From the NCBI RefSeq assembly GCF_001638985.1, contig NW_017265139.1:1488001-1552000 (forward strand): a DNA stretch of 64,000 bases, read 5' to 3'. The notes beneath the pieces were generated by a model. It ran no database searches. It worked only from the letters and a program-made list of their open reading frames with translations, and was not told the origin of the DNA. The position numbers and the translations under genes were made by a program. This stretch comes from Phycomyces blakesleeanus NRRL 1555(-). Lineage: Eukaryota; Mucoromycota; Mucoromycetes; Mucorales; Phycomycetaceae. Shown piece after piece: positions 51,742-61,496 of the stretch; positions within the stretch are counted from its first letter, which is position 1, and each line of letters begins with the position of its first letter.

Positions 51742-53193
51742 ATGGCCGATTCCCGCATTCCTGTAACTGTTCTCACTGGCTTCTTAGGAAGTGGAAAGGT
51801 ACAAGACTTGTGTATGTATAGCGAAAAAGGAAACATTGACATTCTTCCTTATTTATTTTATGTAGACAACTTTACTCAACTATATCCTCAAGAACAGTCA
51901 ACATGGAAAAAGAGTAGCTGTTATAGAAAACGAATTTGGGGAGGTATCTGTGGACGATTCCCTTGTGGTTGATGCTGGACAAGAAATCTTTGAGACCCAA
52001 AATGGCTGGTGAGTGATTTAGTGTAAAATGATCATCTATTCAAATGCATTGAATACTCGTATTTATTAACAAAAACAAATATATATCTTTTGTCTTTAGC
52101 TTGTGCTGCAAGGTAAGACCGAATAGAATGATATAAATATATTGGTTATAAGTCTAGAAACCTAATACTTGTTTCAACTTATTATCGATAATTTAGGTCA
52201 GAGGGGATCTTATACGTATATTACACCAGCTGATCGATGAACGTAAAGGCCAGTTTGACATGGTATTGATTGAAACAACCGGAATGGCGGATCCAGGACC
52301 GGTAGCTCAGTCATTCTTTGCAGACGAGCGGATCCAGGATGCTTTCAGGATTGACGCTATTGTGACTATGGTGGATGCCAAACACATCGCCCTTAGTTTA
52401 GGAGACACAGAAGAGGGGGCAACAGTTGAGAAAAGAGAAGAAGCATACCAACAGATTGCATTTGCAGATGTTGTCTTACTCAACAAAACCGATCTAATTA
52501 CACAAACTGAACTCGAGACCTTGGAGAAACGTATAAAAAGAATCAACGATGTGCCCATAATTCCCTCTGTCTATGGAAAGGTGGACCTGAACAACATATT
52601 AGCTATTGGAGGATTTGATTTGGATCGTGTTCTTGAGCGTGAACCTGCGTTTTTAAATACAAAATCAGATGATCACAGCCACAAACCACATGTAGGTGTA
52701 TATTAAATTATATATATTCGAGAGTATTCGAATCTTATATATATATATATATGCGTGTATGTATATTCTCTTGTAATTAGATCCATCAGGGAGAAATTAC
52801 TTCTGTGGGTATCTGTGAGGTTGGTGAGGTAGATTATGATCTTCTCAACCGGTGGATCCAGAGTGTACTTGCTTCCATGGGAAAAGATATCTATCGTATG
52901 AAGGGTATTTTGAATGTGCACGGAGAAGAGGACCGCTATGTATTTCAAGGTGTTCATATGGTATGTGCTTTTTAATATACAACCTACGACGTCTTAACCT
53001 AACGTATAAATATTATTATTTTTTTGTTAAAAAAAATGTAATTCAGATGATCGATGGCCAACAGGATAGAGCATGGCGTGCAGATGAAGACAGGACAAAC
53101 AAATTGGTTTTTATTGGAAAAAACCTCAATCGAACAGCTCTTATTAGCAGCTTTCAAAAATGCCTTGTCAAAGATACTTCTATTACACTCTAA
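51742..53193 (+). CDS. CobW/COG0523-family GTPase, ZNG1-type metallochaperone
   Basis: G3E-family GTPase predicted to load a metal, probably zinc, into client proteins. Six exons: 51742-51798, 51866-52008, 52100-52112, 52197-52691, 52781-52960, 53047-53193, giving 344 residues. It shows [14 protein letters not shown] (Walker A, residues 8-21), [15 protein letters not shown] (Cys67-x-Cys69-Cys70, the metal motif GCxCC), [12 protein letters not shown] (Walker B region), LLNKTDLI (GTP specificity). A His-rich linker [10 protein letters not shown] precedes the C-terminal CobW_C domain ([20 protein letters not shown]). The CxCC motif is spelled almost entirely by a 13-nt microexon. The N-terminus lacks the CPELVP motif that binds methionine aminopeptidase in animal ZNG1. 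Confidence 0.92.
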
Positions 53194-53253
53194 ATACAAT
53201 ACATGATAATATTATAATTCTTCTAATTTTTTTTATAAGGCGAATACTATTAA

Positions 53254-54086
53254 TTATGTGGTTTTTGCTTCAATATCACTTTGGTCTGAACCACTGGTAT
53301 ATTTTGGATTAGCTGCGGAATTAATCTTTGGTTTTTTTTGTCTGGGTGGTTTAGGAGCCTTCCACAATTCTCCTCTACTACACAAAGTTTCTAAACCCAA
53401 ACCTGGACCAATGTCTAGTAAAGGATAGACATCTTTTTCGAGTATGCTTATTTCAGAAGAAGTGAACCGGCTGAGAACAAAGTCTGCAACCACATCATGC
53501 GATCTGTCACTAGGATCATCAGGGGGTCTTCCAATTCCAATACGTACTCGCTTGAAGTTTTCTGAACAGAGATGCTGAATAACAGATTTGATGCCATTGT
53601 GCCCGTTTGCTGATCCACCCGATTTCATAGACACTTTGCCAAGAGGTCTCTGAAGATCGTCGTGAAGTACATATATATTTGAGTGGTCGATTGAAAATTC
53701 ACGTACTTTGACAAATATTGACATTAGAATAGAACGCAATTGAATATCTTTTTTGAAACAAAGTAGCATACCAGCTTTGGATACACTCGGCCCACTAACA
53801 TTCATTAGTAAACGAGGCTTAAGTAAAGTGACATCAATTCTTGTCCGAGATTTGTCCTTGTTTTCAATGTCCAGTGATGTTTGGGAAATTGTTGCTTTCA
53901 AGGTACGATTTTGTGTCCAGGTAAGATCAAGTTTGTTGGCGATCTGATCCAAAACCATCATTCCTACATTGTGCCTGGTATTCGGATGGGTATAGTTTCC
54001 CAAACCAACTAGCTGGGGGATAATTAAATCATTCTATTGTTACAGTAAAATTCGAAGGTTCTTACTAGGACCCGGATCGTTTGCAT
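53254..54086 (-). CDS. PTH1: Peptidyl-tRNA hydrolase, Pth1 family
   Basis: Recycles tRNA from prematurely released peptidyl-tRNA, in fungi usually in mitochondria. Two exons (54086-54066, 54012-53254) give 259 residues. The start MQTIRVLLVGLGNYTHPNTRHNVG contains catalytic His21 and the conserved Asn13. LHDDLQRPLGK supplies the catalytic Asp, GGSANGHNGIKSV the substrate-clamping Asn, and VRIGIGRP the conserved strand. A block of about 25 residues (KKDIQLRSILMSIFVKVREF) sits between the usual MNVSGPSV and the Asp strand and looks longer than in bacterial Pth. The C-terminus has a Lys/Pro-rich tail (about 40 residues). The first exon is only 21 nt, supported by the unbroken beta1 strand it restores. 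Stop codons of this gene and the CobW gene are 60 bp apart, tail to tail. Confidence 0.93.
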
Positions 54087-54369
54087 TCAGAAAGCAATAT
54101 ATATATATATATTTTTATATATATATATATATAAATATATTTATATTAATAAAAATAAAAAATATAAAAAAAAGGGCAAGAAGCGGACATTGAGGTTTGC
54201 AGGTGCACTTGTTGCGACGTCATTGCGTTGGAAAACGAAGCAGCGTGTTTTGATTCGCCTGTCAAAAATATGTGAAGTCTATATTTTTACTGCACGCACG
54301 CGCGCTTCCCCTCCTTTTGCCAACCTACCTTTCCCTTTCCCCTCCGCCTCTTTAAAAAAAATCATCAAG
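54087..54369. other. Bidirectional promoter region PTH1/CCT3
   Basis: 283 bp between two divergent ATGs. TA repeats (about 54099-54160) lie on the PTH1 side; a GACGTCA (CRE-like, at about 54217) and a pyrimidine-rich leader lie on the CCT3 side. Confidence 0.5.
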
Positions 54370-56849
54370 ATGCAGCAGGCACCCGTACTTGTTATGAGTA
54401 AGTTAATTTCAGAGAGAAAAAGTTATTTAAAGTAGATTGATGATGTTCAACGGATGTTGCCTTACCATTATTATTACTATTTTTTTCCTTTTCTTTTTTT
54501 CCTAAAAAAAAAAGACACCAACATGGAAAGAGAGTCGGGACGTAAAGCCCAGCTCTCCAACATCACAGCTGCAAAGGTAATAGGGGAAAGAGAAAGTAAA
54601 AAATAAAATAAAGTAAAAATAAAGAAAATGTATGAACGATTAAGAGATGATGAGATGAGATGAAATGAATCTTTGACGGGTTTTGTTACTCATCGCATAT
54701 TACATCTCATCAGACCGTTGCAGATGTCATCCGTACATGTCTTGGCCCTCGATCTATGCTCAAGATGCTTCTCGATCCTATGGGCGGTATCTTACTGACA
54801 AACGATGGTAACGCGATCTTGCGTGAAATCGAGGTCGACCATCCTGCTGCCAAGAGCATGATCGAGTTGTCGAGAACCCAAGATGAAGAAGTCGGTGATG
54901 GCACCACAAGTGTCATCATTCTTGGTAAATACACTAGGAGCTTTACTTTTTTTTAAAAAAATCAAAACTGCGTATACGTACCATGTCGTCGGTTGCTTCT
55001 TTTGGTTTTTTTCTGACGCGTGCTGTTCCTTACTATTAGCCGGTGAGGTGCTTGCACAAGCTCTTCCCCACATCAAGAACAACATTCACCCTATTGTGAT
55101 CATCAGCGCCTACAAGAAGGCTCTTGAAGACGCATTGAAGATTGTTGAGGAGATCTCTAAGCCTGTGGATGTGACCAACAATGCAGAGATGTTGGCTCTG
55201 ATCAAGTCTTCCATCGGTACCAAATTCGTAAACACCTGGAGTGACTTGATGTGCAAGCTTGCTTTGGATGCTGTTCGTACTGTTGCACGAGAGGAAGAGG
55301 GTACCGGTAGAACCGAGGTTGATATCAAGCGTTATGCTCGTGTTGAAAAGGTAACTGTTGTTTTATTGCTGTGAAAAAAATATAATAATAATAACAGAGA
55401 AAAAGTGAATATCCAAAATGGGGTTTTGCAAGTTGGGGGATTGGAGGACTGTTAACTAAACATGCCTTAAATATTTTATTATTCACAAAGATTCCAGGTG
55501 GTGAAATTGAGCAGTCCGAGGTTTTGGACGGTATTATCCTCAACAAGGATGTCACTCACCCCAAGATGCGTCGTAAGATCGAGAACCCTCGCATTATCCT
55601 CCTCGATTGTCCTCTTGAGTACAAGAAGGGTGAATCCCAGACCAACATTGAGATCTCCAAGGAGGCAGACTGGAACCGTATCCTTCAGATTGAAGAGGAG
55701 CAGATCAAGGCTATGTGCGATAAGATTATTGAATTGAAGCCTGATATTGTGTTCACCGAGAAGGGTGTTTCTGGTAAATATTAAGCGTGTTTTTGATGTG
55801 TGTTTTAATTAATAACCCATTCTCCTCGGCAGACCTTGCCCAGCACTACTTTGTTAAGAACAACATTACCGCCATTCGTCGTGTCCGCAAGACCGACAAC
55901 AACCGTATTGCTCGTGCTGTTGGTGCCACCATTGTGAACCGTGTTGACGACCTTAGAGATACTGATGTCGGTACCCACTGTGGTCTGTTCTACATCGACA
56001 AGATCGGAGATGAGTAAGTTTATAGCTTATAGTTTATTGCAACTGAGCTTATTTGACCAATTCTTAAATTTCTTTTATTATTATTATTATTTATTGTCTG
56101 GCTTTAGGTACTTCACTTTCCTTACCAAGTGCAAGGATCCTAAGGCTTGCTCCATTATCCTCCGTGGTCCCAGCAAAGATATTATTAATGAAGTTGAGCG
56201 CAACCTCCAGGATGCCATGTGCGTTGCACGCAACGTTTTCTTCAACGCAAAGCTTGCACCAGGTGGTGGAGCAACAGAGATGGCAGTATCCGTCAGACTT
56301 GAGGAGAAGGCCAAGACCTTGGAGGGTGTTGAACAGTGGCCTTACCGGTCTGCTGCTGAAGCTATGGAGGTTATTCCCCGTACTTTAATCCAGAACTGTG
56401 GTGCCAATGCCATCAAGGTTTTGACCCAACTTAGAGCCAAGCACGCCAACGGAGAACACTCATTTGGTGTTGATGGCGAGTCTGGAAAGGTAGTAGACAT
56501 GAAGGATTATGGCATCTGGGAACCCAGTGCAGTCAAGATCCAGACCATCAAGACTGCTATTGAGGTAAGTTAAAATAGTAAAATAACAATGAGAATAATA
56601 ATTAAAACGTTGTGAATGTGTTAATAATTTTTATTTTTTATTTTCTAGTCTGCATGTCTGCTTTTGCGTGTAGATGATATCGTTTCTGGTATCTCAAAGA
56701 ACAAGAGCCAGGGTGCTGGTCCTGGTGGCATGAGCCATGATGCTGCAGAGGTAATAAAAGAAAAAAGAAAAGAATATGGACAAGGATAATAATAATAATA
56801 ATAATAATACTTTTTTGAATTGTAGGAGATGATCGGCGATCGCGAGTAA
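54370..56849 (+). CDS. CCT3: T-complex protein 1 subunit gamma (CCT3)
   Basis: Subunit of the cytosolic TRiC/CCT chaperonin that folds actin and tubulin. Nine exons: 54370-54397, 54515-54576, 54714-54924, 55040-55350, 55491-55773, 55833-56013, 56108-56564, 56649-56750, 56826-56849, giving 552 residues. It starts MQQAPVLVMNTNMERESGRK, a gamma-type N-terminus. The ATP site is DPMGGILLTNDGNAILREI and DEEVGDGTTSVIILAGEVL. The apical domain includes LDGIILNKDVTHPKMRRKIE and NITAIRRVRKTDNNRIARA. VFFNAKLAPGGGATEMAVS and GVDGESGKVVDMKDYGIWEP close the C-terminal equatorial domain, and the tail is EEMIGDRE. Every exon phase joins without a gap. Codon choice is skewed to C- and G-ending codons compared with its neighbours, as expected for a well-expressed gene. 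Confidence 0.97.
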
Positions 56850-58298
56850 AGCAAAAAAGAAAGAAAGAAAAACAAAACAAAACACAACAAAACAAAAAAA
56901 GAAGGTGTTGATATATATATATTCCAAATGTTCTACAGAAAACATATACATTGTTTCCATATCAAATTGTCACTAGTAAATTTGGCCTGTCGTTTTTTTT
57001 TGCAGTTTGACTTGTCGCTTTTAACAATTTTCACTTGTCATATTTAAAAATTTTCATTTGTCGCATTTCTTTTTCTTCTTTTTCTCCTTTGCATTTGTCG
57101 TATTTCTATGAAAACGGCCAAATTCGGCTCGATTATTTGTAAAGATTATATAGATGGGATGAAAGGTGGTCAACAAAGTGTAGGTAGAGAGAGAGGTGAC
57201 CTAAATGGAATGGTTATTGAGGTTATATTGGTTATAGTTGCTTTTCTTCATCTCACCCTTGACCAATTTTATCAAAATGAACATTGGCTAACAACAAACA
57301 TTGTATATTATGCTGTATGAAATACAATAAAACAAACGCCCAATAGAACTAGATAACTTATCATGCCACAGGGTACATCAACACTTGTCATGATAACGAA
57401 TTTCTTAAATGTCTGTTTACAATTATATTTTCTAGAGTATGGTAATTGACCAATTAATTTATGCTGCTTATATTTATTGACAGGCCATGATAATACAGGG
57501 TTATAAAACACACTTTCCACTGTGTTCAATGTGAAATTAAATAAATGCAAGAAAATTATTGAACATTGTCTCTAAAATGTATTCAGATTTCTATATATTT
57601 ATTTATGTTGTATGTTTGCATCGACATTATCCTCTAGGGTGAATGAGCATACGCAGATTAAACTACTGGGAATATGTCATGACTGTTGATGAAGGTGATA
57701 TACTTGAGGTATAGCCACGCATAAAGTCAAATATTGGATCAAATGACACGACCTTGTTTTTATAAACAGCTTTATTTTTCATAGAATGACAGTAAATAAG
57801 ATTTTGAAATAAAATGAGATTCTTAAATATCTGTAAACGAAGATTATTAAAGGCATACTAGTCAAGTTACAACTTACGAAATTATCAAAATAAAGTAAAA
57901 TTAGATTTTATTTGGTGGAAACACTTTAACTAAAATGGTGTCAAAATCCGCTCAATTTTCTGAAAATACGTATGGTTTCTATAGAATATGTGTACGACTG
58001 TAACATAAATCATAAACTACGTTCAAATATGAAACCACTATGGATCATTTTAAAAGAGGTTCATTTCTGGTGCAGGTACACAGATCGCTCTACTCTCTAT
58101 CTTTTGTTCGTCTATTTTCGTATTCTGTGCACAGACCTCTTTTGCATACAATTGTACTATTTACAAAACCAAAAACCGAAAAATACTAATAGTACAGAAA
58201 GAATCTTCAATTAAGAAGAGAATGAAAATCTATTGATTCTAAGATCGTGTGTGTGCGTATGTATGATTTGGGGTTGGTATTGGTTGTTTTGTTTTGTT
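56850..58298. other. Intergenic region (1.45 kb) with a short inverted-repeat element
   Basis: Lies between the CCT3 stop and the coactosin stop (convergent). It contains the repetitive element at 56979-57124. The rest is AT-rich with no supported gene. Confidence 0.55.
56979..57124. repeat. Repetitive element with 9-bp terminal inverted repeats and internal TTGTCGYATTT-like units
   Basis: AATTTGGCC at 56979-56987 pairs with GGCCAAATT at 57116-57124. Between them at least five copies of (C)AYTTGTCG(C/T)WTTT-like sequence recur in the same orientation (near 56988, 57009, 57031, 57055, 57093). Non-coding. It could be a small MITE or a diverged minisatellite. Confidence 0.55.
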
Positions 58299-58842
58299 TT
58301 AATAGTTACTCGACTGTCTGTCATAGTTGGCACCTCCTGCACGTCTAAGTCTTGTCAAAACTTCCTTTTCATCGAGATCATGAACATGCGATGCAGGAAC
58401 TTCAATGTGGAAATTACGGATGATGTTCTTTACATCCGACATTTGAATTCCAAGCTTGGCCTTGCGCATTACACTCACTGACTCACCACACCAGGGTACT
58501 AGTACAAACTTGATACGTTGAGAATACCTGGTAAAATAAATAGACAACATATTCGTGTGCAATCATTAGAAAAAAGAAACTGCATGCATGAAATATATGT
58601 ATTTCCATTCAAAGTACTTACTCATCATTACTCAAGTTGATTCTCAAGTAACCCCAGCCAGCAATTTCAGGCTTCAATTCCTTTGTGAATTCCTCGAGTC
58701 CACCTGAACCAAAACCAGCAACAATGAGACGGTCAGGCTTTCCATCTGCAAAGGTAAAGAAGGACCAGTTTGTTTCTGTCTTGTCATCCCGAACATCCTC
58801 ATACACTTGGTTAAGTTCGGGATCAGAGATGTTCAGGGCCAT
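58299..58842 (-). CDS. Coactosin-like actin-binding protein (ADF-H domain)
   Basis: Binds F-actin and opposes capping. Two exons (58842-58622, 58527-58299) give 149 residues, the usual size. It starts MALNISDPELNQVYEDVRDD. The single ADF-homology domain shows NWSFFTFADGKPDRLIVAG, WGYLRINLSNDEYSQRIKFV, LVPWCGESVSVMRKAKLG, IIRNFHIEV, and ends RLRRAGGANYDRQS. The AGGANYD C-terminus is a clear coactosin signature that separates it from cofilin. The ATG is the only one directly ahead of the domain. Confidence 0.95.
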
Positions 58843-60233
58843 GATGAGCAGATGAAGGTTATAATACACAGGACAAAAAGAAGAGGTGTAGAGAAAATTA
58901 AAAATAAAAAAGGTACGTGTCCAAAGGTAGTGATTCCCTGTCTTTTTTTTTATTTTCCTTTTTAAAGTTAACCAATAATAATAAGGCGGCGTGGTAAATA
59001 TATCCAATGCAAACAGCGCTTCTTTTTATAAATATCACAAAAATGATACTGTGGTTACATATCATTTTCTCCTCTAGCCCCCCGCCCCTCTTTTATTTGT
59101 TGTTGTGTTGGTTCTCCCTTTTCATAAATACATAAATACACACACGCACACACACATTTATTAAAGCATGGTAAAGCCAAAGCTGCTGTGAGATACGCCA
59201 CAAGTAAAGTAAAAGAGGCTGTATTTTTACTGTTCTAAAGCTCTGTGTAATTTATAGAGGTAATCTCAGAAAGACAAGTGTGATTTTCTTTATTTGATCT
59301 AGCGTCTATGATCAGTCAGTCATTCGTCTTTTTTTTTTTTTTGGTTTTTCTTGAGCGTTTTCCCGTGGTGTTAAATGAATGAAATATGAATTCGTTATTT
59401 GTGCACATGTATCTATTTACGTCTGCATCATTTTGTTCGTAGGTGGCTCAAGGCATAAGAGGGTTGAATGACCTCTTTTTTGATGGGTGTATATTTAGCA
59501 AATACAAACTCAACCAACAGTATCTGATAGACAACAAGCCAAATGTAACAGGTTATTGGAGAAATAAGTAAAGTATATAGATAGATATATAGATAGATAG
59601 TAATAGGCTATTTTTTTTGAAACCTTTGAGCCAGGTACTACTTTCAATTATAGCCAAATCACCCATTTTTGAGACAGTTTTGATAGCAAGTGTGAAAGGC
59701 AAGGGAACATCGCCATACTGTGTGTGAATTATTGAAGAATCTATAAATATAATTATTGTATGTATGTATATATATATATATATACTGACTATTGCAGCCA
59801 GATAATACATTGGTTCCCCATTTGATGATATAGGCAAGGTTCAGTCCTTGGACACGTTTGTGAATCAATAAGAAAGCATGTACAAGAATAGGAAGTTACA
59901 TAGAAATTGAATGGCCCACTCGTACACATACGCCCCACCACCGTCATAGGCCCCGTTACACGACCTTGCAATAGTATAGCCCAGTCAGAAAATCATCAGT
60001 GTAGATTATTATTATTTTTATTATTTATTTATTTTACACTGACCTGTACATCAATATTTATATAAAACTAAAAGGAATTAAAGAAAAACCCTTTTTTTTC
60101 CTCCTCCTCCAAAATACAACCCTTACTTTCTCTACAAAATACAACACCTTTTTTTTAATTTTTTTTTGTTTCATCTTGGTCTGGTTTCTGTCCTGTTATT
60201 TGCTTTAAATCACACATTTTTTTATTACCCTAA
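58843..60233. other. Divergent intergenic region between coactosin and the aspartic protease
   Basis: About 1.4 kb. It carries both promoters and, at 59430-60000, weak coding-like segments listed separately. Confidence 0.5.
59430..60000 (-). other. Possible degenerate or multi-exon membrane-protein gene (unassigned)
   Basis: On the minus strand three separated stretches read like protein but in different frames: AYDGGGAYVYEWAIQFLCN (near 59950-59900), IHKRVQGLNLAYIIKWGTNV (near 59862-59800), YGDVPLPFTLAIKTVSKMGD (near 59718-59660), and a final hydrophobic frame ending VIQPSYALSHLRTK with a TGA near 59433. I could not join them with good splice sites nor recognise a family. It may be a real small gene with introns, a decayed pseudogene, or chance. 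Confidence 0.25.
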
Positions 60234-61496
60234 ATGTTAAAGCCTTTGGTTATTAAATTATCTATACTTTCTCTGGGGTTATCTTGTCTCTTGAGCCAAG
60301 CCCAAGCACTATCTAGTCCCCTCAAGTTCCCACTCTCCCGTAGAACACATTCTACCAATACCTTGACCAAGAGATGGAGTAAGAACAAATCTCACGCAAC
60401 CCAGAAAAACGTCTCTGGATTAGTACCCCTTCTTGAAAACAAAGCCCTTCAAGAATATGCCATTAGCGTTTCGGTTGGAACACCACCAAAAGAATTCCTT
60501 TTAGTGCTCGACACCGGCAGCTCAGACACCTGGGTTCCCTCCTCTATTTGCACCCCTAAGGCCGGCTGTCCATCAGATCGAAGATTTAACCCAAGCGAAT
60601 CTTCTACTTATGTCCACACCAGACTCGATTATCAAGCCGGCTACTTAACAGCCCAAGTTAATGGCTCTTATTTCAACGACACTATCACGGTCGGAAATTT
60701 CACCCTGGATAACCAATTTCTATTCCTTGTAAACGATCAAACAGGCTCCCTTGCCGACCAGACAAGCGACATTTTACTGGATGGAGTGTTCGGTGCTGGA
60801 TTACCTGGCTCATCTACCTTGTCAAATAACCGAAACGAAACATTCTTAACTATCCCCATGGAATTGTATGCAAGAGGTCTTATTCCCGAACCTCTCTTTT
60901 CGGTCTTTCTCGGTCAAGCAAAAGAGTCAGCCTGGAGCGGCGAGATCATTTTCGGAGCCGTCGATCAAGAAAGAGCAGCTTCTCGAATCACCTATATAGA
61001 TGTTGCACAGTTCCAAGCACCTAATGGCTACGTCTACTTCAACAACTGGTTCTCCCTGGCTTCTCAGATTGAGGTTGGAAGCAATTACATCGAAGCCGAG
61101 GAAGACACATCATTACCCTTCTTGTTTGATACAGGAACTGACGCCTTGGTTCTCCCAACCGATCTTGCCGACAAAGTCGTACAAAGCCTTGCACCAGACG
61201 CTATAAAGAATGATACCGTTTATAATGTGGACTGTTCCTACCTTGGTAACACGCGTCCATTCCGGATCATCTTCCCTGGTTCACAGTTTACTACAGTAAA
61301 GCAGTCAAAGAACCTCAATGTAACACTAGAGGTGCCAGTCAATAAAATGGTTACTCGCTTAGGCTCGACTTGCCAGCTCATAATTGAGACCAACGATGAC
61401 TCGTATCCCATTATTGGCAACTTGTTCCTTCGACATTTTATTACCGTGTTTAATTTTGAGGATTATACTATTGGCCTTGCTCCAGCCAAACAATAA
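60234..61496 (+). CDS. Secreted pepsin-like aspartic protease (A1 family)
   Basis: Intronless, 420 residues. The signal peptide is KLSILSLGLSCLLSQAQALS (about 8-27). A basic propeptide follows, with candidate processing after KR near residue 47. The mature enzyme begins about 60-72 (ENKALQEYAISVSVGTPPKE). Catalytic motifs are LVLDTGSSDTWVPSS (Asp93) and FLFDTGTDALVLP (Asp299). Cys106-Cys112 forms the small N-lobe disulfide. The flap region reads DYQAGYLTAQ instead of the usual Y-G-S/T-G, so flap geometry may differ. IIGNLFLRHFITVFNFEDYTIGLAPAK is the conserved C-lobe end, with no GPI-anchor signal. Several N-x-S/T sequons are present. A TATTTATATAA-like box lies at about 60054-60066. Similar secreted proteases are common in Mucorales. 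Confidence 0.94.
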   Translation: MLKPLVIKLSILSLGLSCLLSQAQALSSPLKFPLSRRTHSTNTLTKRWSKNKSHATQKNVSGLVPLLENKALQEYAISVSVGTPPKEFLLVLDTGSSDTWVPSSICTPKAGCPSDRRFNPSESSTYVHTRLDYQAGYLTAQVNGSYFNDTITVGNFTLDNQFLFLVNDQTGSLADQTSDILLDGVFGAGLPGSSTLSNNRNETFLTIPMELYARGLIPEPLFSVFLGQAKESAWSGEIIFGAVDQERAASRITYIDVAQFQAPNGYVYFNNWFSLASQIEVGSNYIEAEEDTSLPFLFDTGTDALVLPTDLADKVVQSLAPDAIKNDTVYNVDCSYLGNTRPFRIIFPGSQFTTVKQSKNLNVTLEVPVNKMVTRLGSTCQLIIETNDDSYPIIGNLFLRHFITVFNFEDYTIGLAPAKQ

